The translations under genes were made by a program, and so were the position numbers. This document shows, piece by piece, positions 35,647 through 43,939 of a DNA stretch of 64,000 nucleotides. The DNA lies in assembly GCA_023451825.1 (NCBI GenBank), contig JAEXYA010000023.1, forward strand, positions 1 through 64,000, written 5' to 3'. The stretch comes from Pseudomonadota bacterium (lineage in GTDB: Bacteria > Pseudomonadota > Alphaproteobacteria > Rhizobiales > Xanthobacteraceae). The notes beneath the pieces were generated by a model that searched no databases, was not told the origin of the DNA, and worked only from the letters and a program-made list of their open reading frames with translations. How positions within the stretch are numbered: position 1 is the stretch's first letter; each line of letters begins with the position of its first letter.

Positions 35647-35679
35647 ATTATGTTTCGACAGGCGTATCGTCCAATACGC
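35647..35679 (-). promoter_or_regulatory. Promoter and overlapping operator of the Old Yellow Enzyme gene
   Basis: On the minus strand TTGGAC (35674-35669), a 16-bp spacer and CATAAT (35652-35647) form a sigma-70 type promoter. An inverted repeat GCGTAT-N6-ATACGC (35662-35679) covers the -35 box, a classic repressor position. A second perfect repeat (CGCTGCA-G-TGCAGCG, 35718-35732) lies toward the divergent gene. Confidence 0.5.
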
Positions 35680-35796
35680 AAGCACCGCTGGTCAATGAAA
35701 GTTGTACAAAGTCTATTCGCTGCAGTGCAGCGATGATGCTACGAGACGGAATGTTTTGGCCATATGGGCCGGGAATTGACGAGGACTGTGTTTGCG

Positions 35797-38085
35797 ATGA
35801 CGGAGTTGGTGAAGAAGAAGGTCGAGGGCGTCGGTGACTACCAGGGCGCTGCCGGTGGTTGGGGCGCATTGCGCGCGGTGGCGAATGCGGTGCGCGAACA
35901 GCTTGCGGTCGTGGACGAGACGCGCGGCCTTCTCACCATGAACCAGCCGGCGGGTTTTGATTGCCCCGGCTGCGCGTGGCCCGATCCGAAGCACACCTCA
36001 TCCTTCGAGTTCTGCGAGAACGGCGCCAAGGCTGTGTCGTGGGAAGCAACAGCCAAGCGCACCACACCGGAGTTCTTTGCAGAGCACACGGTGAGCGAGC
36101 TGTGGAAGTGGCATGACCACGATTTGGAAAATCACGGTCGCCTGACGCATCCGGTCGCTTACGATGCCGCGAGTGACAAGTTTCTCCCTATCTCATGGGA
36201 AGACGCGATGGCGCGGATCGGTGCCGGCTTGCGCGCATTGCCGGATCCGAACATGGCGGAGTTCTACACATCCGGCCGCTGCTCCAACGAAGCAGCGTTC
36301 CTGTATCAGCTCTTCGTGCGCGAATACGGCACCAACAATTTCCCTGACTGCTCCAACATGTGCCATGAGGCAACCAGCGTCGGCCTGCCGAAATCCATCG
36401 GCATGGGTAAGGGGACGGTGACGCTGGAAGATTTCGATCATGCAGATGCCGTGTTCTGCATCGGGCACAATCCCGGCACCAATCATCCGCGCATGCTGAA
36501 TACGCTGCGTGCCTGCTCCAAACGCGGCGCGGCCATCGTCTCGATCAATCCGCTACGCGAACGCGGATTGGAGCGCTTCATCTCGCCGCAGCATCCGTCG
36601 GAAATGTTGACGGGCAACGCGACGCAGCTCTCCTCGGTCTACTATCAAATCAAGGTCGGCGGCGACATCGCGGTGCTGAAGGGCATGATGAAAGCCGTCG
36701 TGGCGCTCGATACGGAGAGCCGTGCCACAGGTGGGCCGGATGTCATCGACCGTGCCTTCATTGTAGAACACACCGAAGGCATCGATGATCTGTTGGCGGA
36801 TATTGAAGCGACGTCGTGGGATGCGATCGAGGCATCATCTGGGCTGGCGCGCGCGGAGATCGAGCATCTCGGCCGCATCTATGCCAATGCCAAGAGCGTG
36901 ATCATCAATTATGGCATGGGCATTACCCAGCATCGCCATGGCGTTGCCAATGTGCAGTACATCGCAAATCTGTTGTTGTTGCGCGGCAATTTCGGTCGCC
37001 CCGGCGCCGGCATTTCGCCGCTGCGCGGACATTCGAATGTGCAGGGCGATCGCACGGTGGGAATCACCGAATTGCCGAACGACGCATTGCTCGACGGCAT
37101 CAAGCGCGTGTTCGGCTTTGATCCGCCGCGTGCGCATGGGCATGATGCCGTCGCGGCTGTGAAGGCAATTCGCGATGGACGGTCCAAGGCGCTGGTCGCG
37201 CTGGGCGGCAATCTCGCTGTGGCGATGCCCGATCCAGAAGTGACCTATCCGGCGATGCGCAGCCTCGATCTGGTCGTGCATATCGCCACCAAGCTCAATC
37301 GCTCGCATCTGCTGATCGCAAAAGAGTCGATCATCCTGCCCTGCCTTGGCCGTACCGAGATCGACGTGCAGGCGAGCGGCAAGCAACTCGTCACCGTCGA
37401 GGATTCGATGTCGATGGTGCACGGCTCGCGCGGCGGCTTGAAGCCGGCATCGGAGTATCTGAAGTCGGAAGCGATGATCGTCGCCGACATGGCGGTGGCG
37501 ACGCTGCCGAACACCGTCGTGAAGTGGCATGATTTCGTCGCCGATTACAGCAAGATCCGCGACGCGATCGAAGGCGTGTTCCCGGCCTTCAAGGATTACA
37601 ACGAGCGGATCAAGAAGCCCGGCGGCTTCCGCCTGCGCAATGCCGCTTCAGAACGCGAATGGCTGACGACAAGCGGCAAGGCGCAATTCCTGGTGTTTCC
37701 GGGCGTCTATGAGGATGGCTCGGACCAGCATGCGCTCACGCTGACGACGTTGCGCAGCCATGATCAATACAACACCACGATCTACGGGATGAACGATCGC
37801 TATCGTGGCATTACCGGCCGGCGCGACATCGTGTTCGTCAATCCGGAAGATCTCGCCAGCCGCGGGCTTGCGCATGGCGACGTGATCGATGTCGTGCTGG
37901 ATGGAAAGAGCGGGGTCGAGCGCGCCATGCGCGGCTTCACTGCGGTGGAATACGACATCCCGAGGGGCTCGATCGCGGCCTATTATCCCGAAGCAAATGT
38001 GCTGGTTGCGCTCGAAGAGCACGATGCCCGTTCGGGAACGCCGGCTTACAAATCCGTGCCGGTGAAGATCAGCGCTGCGGCTTAG
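35797..38085 (+). CDS. FdhF/YdeP-type molybdopterin oxidoreductase
   Basis: A 762-residue protein. FDCPGCAWPDP and a nearby FCENGAK supply Fe-S cluster Cys of the FdhF/YdeP type; TSGRCSNEAAFLYQLFVREYG aligns with the active-site region; HNPGTNHPRM, GMGITQHRHGV and RGHSNVQGDRTVG are typical; the C-terminal pterin domain ends the protein. YdeP is linked to acid resistance in E. coli but its reaction is unknown. ATG 35797 has GAGGA ten bases upstream; an ATG at 35764 is an alternative. It is divergent from the Old Yellow Enzyme gene and closed by a terminator. Confidence 0.88.
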   Translation: MTELVKKKVEGVGDYQGAAGGWGALRAVANAVREQLAVVDETRGLLTMNQPAGFDCPGCAWPDPKHTSSFEFCENGAKAVSWEATAKRTTPEFFAEHTVSELWKWHDHDLENHGRLTHPVAYDAASDKFLPISWEDAMARIGAGLRALPDPNMAEFYTSGRCSNEAAFLYQLFVREYGTNNFPDCSNMCHEATSVGLPKSIGMGKGTVTLEDFDHADAVFCIGHNPGTNHPRMLNTLRACSKRGAAIVSINPLRERGLERFISPQHPSEMLTGNATQLSSVYYQIKVGGDIAVLKGMMKAVVALDTESRATGGPDVIDRAFIVEHTEGIDDLLADIEATSWDAIEASSGLARAEIEHLGRIYANAKSVIINYGMGITQHRHGVANVQYIANLLLLRGNFGRPGAGISPLRGHSNVQGDRTVGITELPNDALLDGIKRVFGFDPPRAHGHDAVAAVKAIRDGRSKALVALGGNLAVAMPDPEVTYPAMRSLDLVVHIATKLNRSHLLIAKESIILPCLGRTEIDVQASGKQLVTVEDSMSMVHGSRGGLKPASEYLKSEAMIVADMAVATLPNTVVKWHDFVADYSKIRDAIEGVFPAFKDYNERIKKPGGFRLRNAASEREWLTTSGKAQFLVFPGVYEDGSDQHALTLTTLRSHDQYNTTIYGMNDRYRGITGRRDIVFVNPEDLASRGLAHGDVIDVVLDGKSGVERAMRGFTAVEYDIPRGSIAAYYPEANVLVALEEHDARSGTPAYKSVPVKISAAA

Positions 38086-38111
38086 CTGCAGCGCAACATG
38101 CTCGACGCATG

Positions 38112-38153
38112 ACCGCCACTGCTTAAGTGGCGGTTGCCGCCTGCGGCATTTTT
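38112..38153 (+). terminator. Tandem-hairpin terminator after the YdeP-type gene
   Basis: Two consecutive hairpins: ACCGCCACT/AGTGGCGGT (38112-38120 with 38126-38134, 5-base loop), then TGCCGC/GCGGCA (38135-38140 with 38143-38148) followed by TTTTT (38149-38153). It lies 27 bp after the stop and only 19 bp before the MFS start. Confidence 0.75.
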
Positions 38154-38171
38154 GCGTAGGCGAGCGTCATC

Positions 38172-39452
38172 ATGACGTCTGCCGAAATTTCCCCAGCTTC
38201 GAAGTCCGAGCCCGTCGAGGCCCCGGTCGCCCCGGCATTGATCGCGGCGCTGCTGATCCTCACCTGCGGCCATGTGCTGTCCAATATGCTGCGAACGACG
38301 CCGGCGCTGGCGGTCGATCTGATGTCGCTCGATCTTGGCGTAACGCCGCAGACGCTGGCGGCGCTGACATCGGCCTATCATTTCTTCTTTGCCATGCTGC
38401 AAATCCCGATCGGCGTTGCGCTGGATCGTTACAGCATTCGCTCCGTGTCGCTGGTGTTGTTCGCCGGCACCGTGGTCGGCGCCGCGATCGCCGCATTCTC
38501 CACAGGACCGCTCTCCTTCTTCGTGTCGCAGGCGACGATCGGCATGGCGACATCGGGCATGCTGATGTGCCCGATGACCTTGGCTGCGAAACGTCTGGCC
38601 CCCGCACAATTCGGCCTGTGGTCAGGTATCATTCTCTCATTCGGCAATTCGGGCCTGCTGCTCTCGGCGAGCCCGCTGGCTTTTATCGTGGAGAACTGGG
38701 GCTGGCGCGCAGGCTATTGGACCGCGGCCGCGGGCGCTGTCGTGGTGGCTCTACTGGTCGCCATCATCGTGCCGGTGGCGCGTCCAGAAGGACAGCAGCG
38801 GGCGCTTTGGGCTGAAATGGCCTCGGTGCTGAGCCTTGGCGTATCGCGGGCACTTCGCGGCATCGTCATTCTTGCTTTCGTATCGCTGGCCATGCAGCTC
38901 GTGCTGCGCGGGCTCTGGGCCGGCCCGTGGCTGATGACCGTCAAGGGCTTGTCGCGCATCGAGGCCGGCCATGTGCTGCTGCTGTTTACGCTCGCCCTCG
39001 TCATTGCACCCGCTGTTGCGGGTATTATCGACCGCAGGCTGGCGCATCGGCGCGTCGTGCTGCTCGCGCTGCATCTGATCGCTGCGGTCCTGCTGCTGAC
39101 CATGGCGCTTGGCGCACCCGGCTACCCGCTTGCCGTCATGCTCGGTGTCCCGCTGCTGCCTGTCGCCGTGGATAGCGTGTTGCTGGTGACCTTCGGCTTC
39201 CTCGTCTCCATGCAGCCGCTGATTTACGCGATGGTCCGCCAGGCGGTGGCGCCTGAAAATATCGGCAAGGCGCTGTCCGCATCCAATCTGGCGTTCTTCC
39301 TGGGCACGGCGGTGATGCAGTCGATCACCAGCCCGGTTGCAGCCTATTGGGGATTGCCGGCGGTACTCATGGTCATGGCCGCCTGTCTGTTTACGGGCGC
39401 CCTGATCTTTTTTGCACTGACGCGGCCTTCGGCCACGCGCGCAAAAGTGTGA
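38172..39452 (+). CDS. Major facilitator superfamily transporter
   Basis: A 426-residue protein with 12 predicted membrane helices. ALTSAYHFFFAMLQIPIGVALDRY is the MFS loop 2-3 region (a GVALDRYS form of the G-x3-D-R motif). The central loop and second half repeat the fold (GIIDRRLAHRRVV). Substrate unknown. It lies just past a terminator after the YdeP-type gene; either it has a promoter inside that region or it depends on read-through. The C-terminus is short and basic. Confidence 0.85.
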   Translation: MTSAEISPASKSEPVEAPVAPALIAALLILTCGHVLSNMLRTTPALAVDLMSLDLGVTPQTLAALTSAYHFFFAMLQIPIGVALDRYSIRSVSLVLFAGTVVGAAIAAFSTGPLSFFVSQATIGMATSGMLMCPMTLAAKRLAPAQFGLWSGIILSFGNSGLLLSASPLAFIVENWGWRAGYWTAAAGAVVVALLVAIIVPVARPEGQQRALWAEMASVLSLGVSRALRGIVILAFVSLAMQLVLRGLWAGPWLMTVKGLSRIEAGHVLLLFTLALVIAPAVAGIIDRRLAHRRVVLLALHLIAAVLLLTMALGAPGYPLAVMLGVPLLPVAVDSVLLVTFGFLVSMQPLIYAMVRQAVAPENIGKALSASNLAFFLGTAVMQSITSPVAAYWGLPAVLMVMAACLFTGALIFFALTRPSATRAKV

Positions 39453-39567
39453 AGACGCCGCATCGCCGTCGCGCTCAAGTTGCTGGCGCGACGCATTTGC
39501 TTATGATCAGATGTGTTGTGACGCGGCGATGACGTCGCGGACAGTAGATTTGCAGGAGGAGGATAAC

Positions 39568-39768
39568 TTGCCTTTCTTCGTCAAAGGGACTGACACGTCC
39601 GGCACCGTTTCACTGCGCCGGGACAATGCCGCAGGGGCCGTCAAGAAGGCCAAGGAACTGCTGGAAGACGGCAGCTGGGACATCGAGATCACGAGCCCCG
39701 ATGGCCTCGTCTATCCGCTCGCCGAATTCGAGGCGATCCAGGATGCGCCATCGGCGACCAAACACTGA
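39568..39768 (+). CDS. Small conserved protein, 66 residues, unknown function
   Basis: A small acidic-basic protein (LPFFVKGTDTSGTVSLRRDN start; VKKAKELLEDGSWDIEI middle). No membrane segment, Cys pair or known motif is visible; a beta-alpha-beta arrangement is plausible. A near-perfect ribosome-binding site AGGAGGAGGA (39554-39563) lies five bases before TTG 39568, which therefore looks like the real start; ATG 39529 would place the SD inside the gene. It lies 19 bp before the GST-like gene and may be co-transcribed. Confidence 0.7.
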   Translation: MPFFVKGTDTSGTVSLRRDNAAGAVKKAKELLEDGSWDIEITSPDGLVYPLAEFEAIQDAPSATKH

Positions 39769-39787
39769 TTGACGGATCGTCTCGCGA

Positions 39788-40711
39788 GTGGCTGCGCCGG
39801 AACTCATTCTTCATCACTATCCGCGTTCGCCATTCGCCGAGAAAATCCGGGTCGCATTCGGATTGAAGGGCCTGCGCTGGCGCTCGGTGGAGCAGCCGCG
39901 CATGGCGCCCAAGCCGCAGCTCGTGCCGCTCACCGGCGGCTATCGCCGCATTCCCGTGCTGCAGATCGGCGCCGACGTCTATTGCGACACGCGGCTGATC
40001 TGCGCCGAACTGGAGCGGCGTTTTCCTGCACCCTCGCTCTATCCGCCAGCTACGCGCGGCCGTGCCGACATGATCGCGGGGTGGGCCGATCAGGCTTTGT
40101 TCGCGACATCGCTCGGACTTGTGTTCGGCTTGAATGGTGATCGGTTTCCGCCGGAGCTGCATGCGGACCGTGCCACATTCACCGCCGGAAAATTCGATGG
40201 CTGGGACAGCGCCAAGATGCGCCCGCGTGTGCCATCGCTGCGCGATGAGCTTCGCTGTCATCTGCGCTATATCGATCGCAGCTTGCTCGATGCCGGTCCT
40301 TTCATCCTCGGCGCGTTGCCGTCGCTGGCCGACATCGCGGTGTATCATCCGCTATGGTATCTGCGCGGCAATCTGGGAGAGGACGAGGCGTTGTGCGCTC
40401 ACCCGCGTGTCATCGCCTGGATGGATCGCATGGCCGCAATCGGCCACGGTGTAGGCGAGCAAATGTCGGCCGACGAGGCGCTCGCCACGGCCCGCGCCGC
40501 AGAGCCAGCTGTTATCGCCGGGACGGGCCTGACGGACTGGCCAGCCGGCAAACGACTTGCGGTGACACCGACGGACTGGGGCTTTGATACAGTTACAGGA
40601 CTATGTGTCGCTGCTGATGCAGAAAGCGTCGCTTTGCGCAGGGATGATCCTTCGGTCGGGAGCGTGGTCGTGCATTTTCCTCGCAGCGGCTTCGCGATCA
40701 CGCCGGCCTGA
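39788..40711 (+). CDS. Glutathione S-transferase-like protein with C-terminal extension
   Basis: A 307-residue protein starting at GTG. The thioredoxin-fold N-domain (residues 1-80) has LILHHYPRSPFAEKIRVAFG and the cis-Pro region RRIPVLQIGADVYCDTRLICAELE. The helical C-domain contains GPFILGALPSLADIAVYHPL. About 75 further residues at the end (from VIAGTGLTDWPAGKR) do not belong to the usual GST fold and form a small beta-rich module. It may conjugate or isomerise an electrophile, or act as a non-enzymatic partner. Substrate unknown. Confidence 0.85.
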   Translation: MAAPELILHHYPRSPFAEKIRVAFGLKGLRWRSVEQPRMAPKPQLVPLTGGYRRIPVLQIGADVYCDTRLICAELERRFPAPSLYPPATRGRADMIAGWADQALFATSLGLVFGLNGDRFPPELHADRATFTAGKFDGWDSAKMRPRVPSLRDELRCHLRYIDRSLLDAGPFILGALPSLADIAVYHPLWYLRGNLGEDEALCAHPRVIAWMDRMAAIGHGVGEQMSADEALATARAAEPAVIAGTGLTDWPAGKRLAVTPTDWGFDTVTGLCVAADAESVALRRDDPSVGSVVVHFPRSGFAITPA

Positions 40712-40809
40712 TCCGGACGATTCCCATACCTTTGGAATTGCGGAACTAAAAATGTACAACTAGTCTACAAAAGACACGGACGCGCTCCGTGCCGTCCTGG
40801 AGGCTGGCG

Positions 40810-41268
40810 ATGATCTACGTATTCGGGTTGTTGTTGGGCGTCGTCACGGGCCTGCGGGCGATGACCGGGGCTGCAGCGGCGAGTTGGGCTGCCTATCTCG
40901 GTGTCGCCAAAGTGTCCGGCACCTGGCTCGCTTTTCTCGGCTCGTCATGGGCCGTCGCGATCTTCTCCATTCTTGCCATTGTTGAACTTGTCACCGATCA
41001 ATTGCCGTCCACTCCGAGCCGTAAGGTGCCGGTGCAGTTCGGTACGCGCATTGTCATCGGGGTGATCGCCGGCATTGCGATCGCAGGCCCGGCCAGCTGG
41101 CTGCTCGGCGCAGCCGCAGGCGGCATCGGTGCGATCATCGGCACGCTCGGTGGTGCGCATCTGCGCGGGCAGCTCGCCGCGCGTTTCGGCAAAGATGCGC
41201 CGGCCGCCTTTATCGAGGACGCCGTCGCTGTGATCGGCGCCATTCTGATCGTGTTGGTGCTCAAATGA
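40810..41268 (+). CDS. DUF4126-type small membrane protein
   Basis: A 152-residue protein with four or five hydrophobic, Gly/Ala-rich segments. The start MIYVFGLLLGVVTGLRAMTG and the loop VELVTDQLPSTPSRKVP are characteristic of the DUF4126 family, whose function is not known. GGAGG at 40799-40803, six bases before ATG 40810, fixes the start and rules out an ATG at 40789. The stop overlaps the next gene's start by four bases, so it is translationally coupled to the flavin disulfide oxidoreductase, suggesting a membrane partner for that enzyme. Confidence 0.85.
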   Translation: MIYVFGLLLGVVTGLRAMTGAAAASWAAYLGVAKVSGTWLAFLGSSWAVAIFSILAIVELVTDQLPSTPSRKVPVQFGTRIVIGVIAGIAIAGPASWLLGAAAGGIGAIIGTLGGAHLRGQLAARFGKDAPAAFIEDAVAVIGAILIVLVLK

Positions 41269-42641
41269 TCCGCGCCTTTGATGCGATTGTCATTGGTGCG
41301 GGGCAGGCGGGTCCGTCACTGGTCGGACGTCTCACCGCGGCGGGTCAGAACGTCGCGATCATCGAGCGCCATCTGTTCGGTGGCACCTGCGTCAATACCG
41401 GCTGCAAGCCGACCAAGACGATGGTGGCGAGTGCCTATGCTGCGCATCTTGCGAGACGTGGAGCCGAATATGGCGTGATGATCGATGCGCCCCTGCGCAT
41501 CGACATGGCCAAGGTCCGCGCGCGTGCCGACAAGGTGATCATGGATTCGCGCAGTGGCGTCGAAGGCTGGCTGCGCAAGATGAAAAACTGCACGGTGTTC
41601 GACGGACATGCGCGTTTCGAATCCGCGAATTCCGTGCGCGTCGATGCTGAACTGCTGACGGCACCGAAGATTTTCGTCAATGTCGGCGGGCGCCCGGTGA
41701 TCCCGGATTTCCCAGGCGTGAATGACGTGCCCTATCTCACCAATAGCGGCATGTTGAAGCTCGACCGTGTGCCCAAACATCTCGTGGTGGTCGGGGGCAG
41801 CTATATCGGCCTGGAATTCGCGCAGATGTTTCGCCGCTTCGGTGCCGAGGTGACGGTGGTCGAAAAAGGTCCGCGGCTGGTGTCTCGCGAGGACCCGGAT
41901 GTTTCCGAGATAATTCGCGAAATATTGGAGGGCGAGGGTCTCCATATTCGCACCAGCGCCGAATGTATCACCTTCAAGCCTCATCCGGATGGCGTCGCTG
42001 TCGGCGTCGATTGCACCGAAGGCGCACCGGAAGTGGTCGGTAGCGACGTGCTGCTCGCCGTCGGCCGTCGCCCCAACACGGACGATCTCGGTCTCGACAA
42101 AGCCGGGGTCGCGGTCGATGAGCGTGGCTATATCACGGTCGATGATGGGCTCGCGACAAACGTGTCGGGCATCTATGCCATTGGCGATTGTAATGGCCGG
42201 GGCGCCTTCACGCATACAGCCTATAATGATTTCGAGATCATCGCGGCCAATCTTCTCGATGGCGCGCGCCGCAAAGTAAGCGATCGCATCCCGGGCTATG
42301 CGCTGTTCATCGACCCTCCGCTCGGCCGTGTCGGCATGACGGTGACGCAGGCCAAGGCAACCGGCAAAAAGCTTCTGATCGGCGAACGGCCGATGACGCA
42401 TGTCGGGCGTGCGGTGGAGAAAGGCGAGACGCTTGGCAAGATGCAGGTGATCGTCGATGCCGATACCGGAAAGATCCTCGGCGCTGCGATCCTCGGCACG
42501 TCAGGCGACGAGGCCATTCACGGCATTCTCGATATGATGAATGCCGGGGCCGATTACACCGAGTTGCAATGGGCGGTGCCGGTGCATCCCACCGTATCGG
42601 AGCTGATTCCGACGCTCCTCAACGAGATGAAGAGCGTTTAG
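41265..42641 (+). CDS. FAD-dependent pyridine nucleotide-disulfide oxidoreductase (MerA/dihydrolipoamide dehydrogenase-like)
   Basis: A 458-residue class I flavoprotein. FAD site: DAIVIGAGQAGPSLVGRL; redox-active pair: GGTCVNTGCKPTKTMVAS; NAD site: VVVGGSYIGLEFAQMFRRFG; second FAD site: IYAIGDCNGRGAFTHTAYND; dimer interface: HPTVSELIPTLLNEM. Lys replaces Ile/Val in the CxxxxCxP segment, a pattern of uncharacterised MerA-like proteins. There is no C-terminal CC pair or N-terminal HMA domain, so mercury reduction is unlikely. It is coupled to a DUF4126 membrane gene. Substrate unknown. Confidence 0.88.
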   Translation: MIRAFDAIVIGAGQAGPSLVGRLTAAGQNVAIIERHLFGGTCVNTGCKPTKTMVASAYAAHLARRGAEYGVMIDAPLRIDMAKVRARADKVIMDSRSGVEGWLRKMKNCTVFDGHARFESANSVRVDAELLTAPKIFVNVGGRPVIPDFPGVNDVPYLTNSGMLKLDRVPKHLVVVGGSYIGLEFAQMFRRFGAEVTVVEKGPRLVSREDPDVSEIIREILEGEGLHIRTSAECITFKPHPDGVAVGVDCTEGAPEVVGSDVLLAVGRRPNTDDLGLDKAGVAVDERGYITVDDGLATNVSGIYAIGDCNGRGAFTHTAYNDFEIIAANLLDGARRKVSDRIPGYALFIDPPLGRVGMTVTQAKATGKKLLIGERPMTHVGRAVEKGETLGKMQVIVDADTGKILGAAILGTSGDEAIHGILDMMNAGADYTELQWAVPVHPTVSELIPTLLNEMKSV

Positions 42642-42817
42642 GCGAGCTGGAATTTGAACGCGGCCATCAGGGTCAGCAGCGTGGTGCCGCAGGCGGCGCT
42701 GACGATGACCATATTGATGACGCTGCGGGTTGCCGTGCGCAGGACGGCGAAAGCCGGGTGAACGGCCCCGTTTGTCTCCGCCTTCTTGCGGGGAGCCGCT
42801 TTTTTCTTCGCTGCCAT
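42638..42817 (-). CDS. Small Lys-rich single-span membrane protein, 59 residues
   Basis: ATG 42817 to TAA 42638. The first 14 residues are basic (MAAKKKAAPRKKAE), followed by a spacer and then a hydrophobic helix (SVINMVIVSAACGTTLLTLM) and a short tail FKFQLA. GGGGA lies upstream of the start. The stop overlaps the convergent oxidoreductase gene by four bases. The composition, start site and protein-like layout support a real gene; family and function are unknown. A GGGTCAGG/CCTGACCC hairpin (42838-42864) lies in its leader. Confidence 0.6.
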   Translation of the reverse strand: MAAKKKAAPRKKAETNGAVHPAFAVLRTATRSVINMVIVSAACGTTLLTLMAAFKFQLA

Positions 42818-42987
42818 GTGATGATCCCCAAAGAGACGGGTCAGGCCGTTGACCGACCTGACCCTGACGCCTTCCCTGCCGAGGTTTGTCCCTCGATCAT
42901 GCAGGGATCATCGCATGAACCTGGGCTGAACTGCTTAAGGGAATTGGTGAATCGAATCTCACCGGATTCGATGGTTTACGAATTTCC

Positions 42988-43737
42988 CTAGATGGTTCGC
43001 CCGCCATCCACGGGCAAAATCACGCCGGTGAGGAATTCGGACTCCTCGCCGGCCATGTAGACGCAGGCATTGGCGATATCAGACGGGCGCGACATGCGGC
43101 CGAGCGGAATGGTGCCGACGAATTTGGCGCGGTTTTCCGGCGTATCCGGCACGCCCATAAAGGCTTCCAGCAGGCCGGTCTCGCCCATCACGGGCGCGAT
43201 GCAATTGACGCGGATGCCGTCGGGCGCGAGCTCCACGGCCATCGACTTCGACATCAGGTTCACGGCGCCTTTGGAGGCGTTGTACCACGTGAGGCCGGGG
43301 CGCGGGCGCACGCCGGCGGTGGAGCCGATATTGATGATGCGGCCGCTCTTCTGCTTCCTCATCACGGGGACGCAGGCATTGGTCATGAGGAAGATCGCCT
43401 TCTCATTGACATCGAAAACGCGATCGAATTCTTCTTCCGTCACGTCCAGCATGGGCTTGTTGCGGAAGGTCCAGCCGGCATTGTTGACGACCACGTCGAG
43501 CTTGCCGAATTTATCGACCGCGAGTTTCACGGCGGCATCCACATCGACCTTGTTGGCCACGCTGCCACCATGGGCAATCGCGCTCGCACCGATCTCGTCA
43601 GCGACCTTCTTCGCGCCATCGGCGTTGAGATCGAAGATGACAACCTTGGCACCTTCGCGCGCATAGGCGCGGGCGATCTCGGCGCCAAAGCCAGAGGCGC
43701 CGCCGGTGACGATGGTGGACAGGCCTTGAAGTCTCAT
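42988..43737 (-). CDS. Short-chain dehydrogenase/reductase (3-oxoacyl reductase-like)
   Basis: A 249-residue SDR. Cofactor motif TGGASGFGAEIARAYAREGA, Asp of VVIFDLNADG (NAD preference), NNAG (VVNNAGW), catalytic Ser in INIGSTAG and Tyr-x3-Lys in WYNASKGAV. It reduces a ketone or oxidises a secondary alcohol; substrate unknown. ATG 43737 has GGGAG nine bases upstream; a start 21 bp upstream is less well placed. It stands alone between two gene-free stretches. Confidence 0.92.
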   Translation of the reverse strand: MRLQGLSTIVTGGASGFGAEIARAYAREGAKVVIFDLNADGAKKVADEIGASAIAHGGSVANKVDVDAAVKLAVDKFGKLDVVVNNAGWTFRNKPMLDVTEEEFDRVFDVNEKAIFLMTNACVPVMRKQKSGRIINIGSTAGVRPRPGLTWYNASKGAVNLMSKSMAVELAPDGIRVNCIAPVMGETGLLEAFMGVPDTPENRAKFVGTIPLGRMSRPSDIANACVYMAGEESEFLTGVILPVDGGRTI

Positions 43738-43892
43738 ATGTTTTCTCCCTGATGCCACGTCGCAGAGACGCGTGCCGCGGAGATTAGAGTTTCCCTCATC
43801 GGGTGGGAAGTCACGAGGCAGGATGCATAAGGGTCATGCGACGATGTGAATGAGATCGTCGTGCAAAGTGTGGCCGTGCTGGTAATGAGAAA

Positions 43893-43916
43893 GGGGGCGG
43901 CCTTCCGGCCGCCCCC
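43893..43916 (-). terminator. Rho-independent terminator after the GT4 gene
   Basis: A perfect 10-bp stem GGGGGCGGCC/GGCCGCCCCC with a TTCC loop. On the minus strand it is followed by TTTCTC. It lies 23 bp after the GT4 stop. Confidence 0.75.
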
Positions 43917-43939
43917 TGGAGGTATCTCGCGATCCCGCT

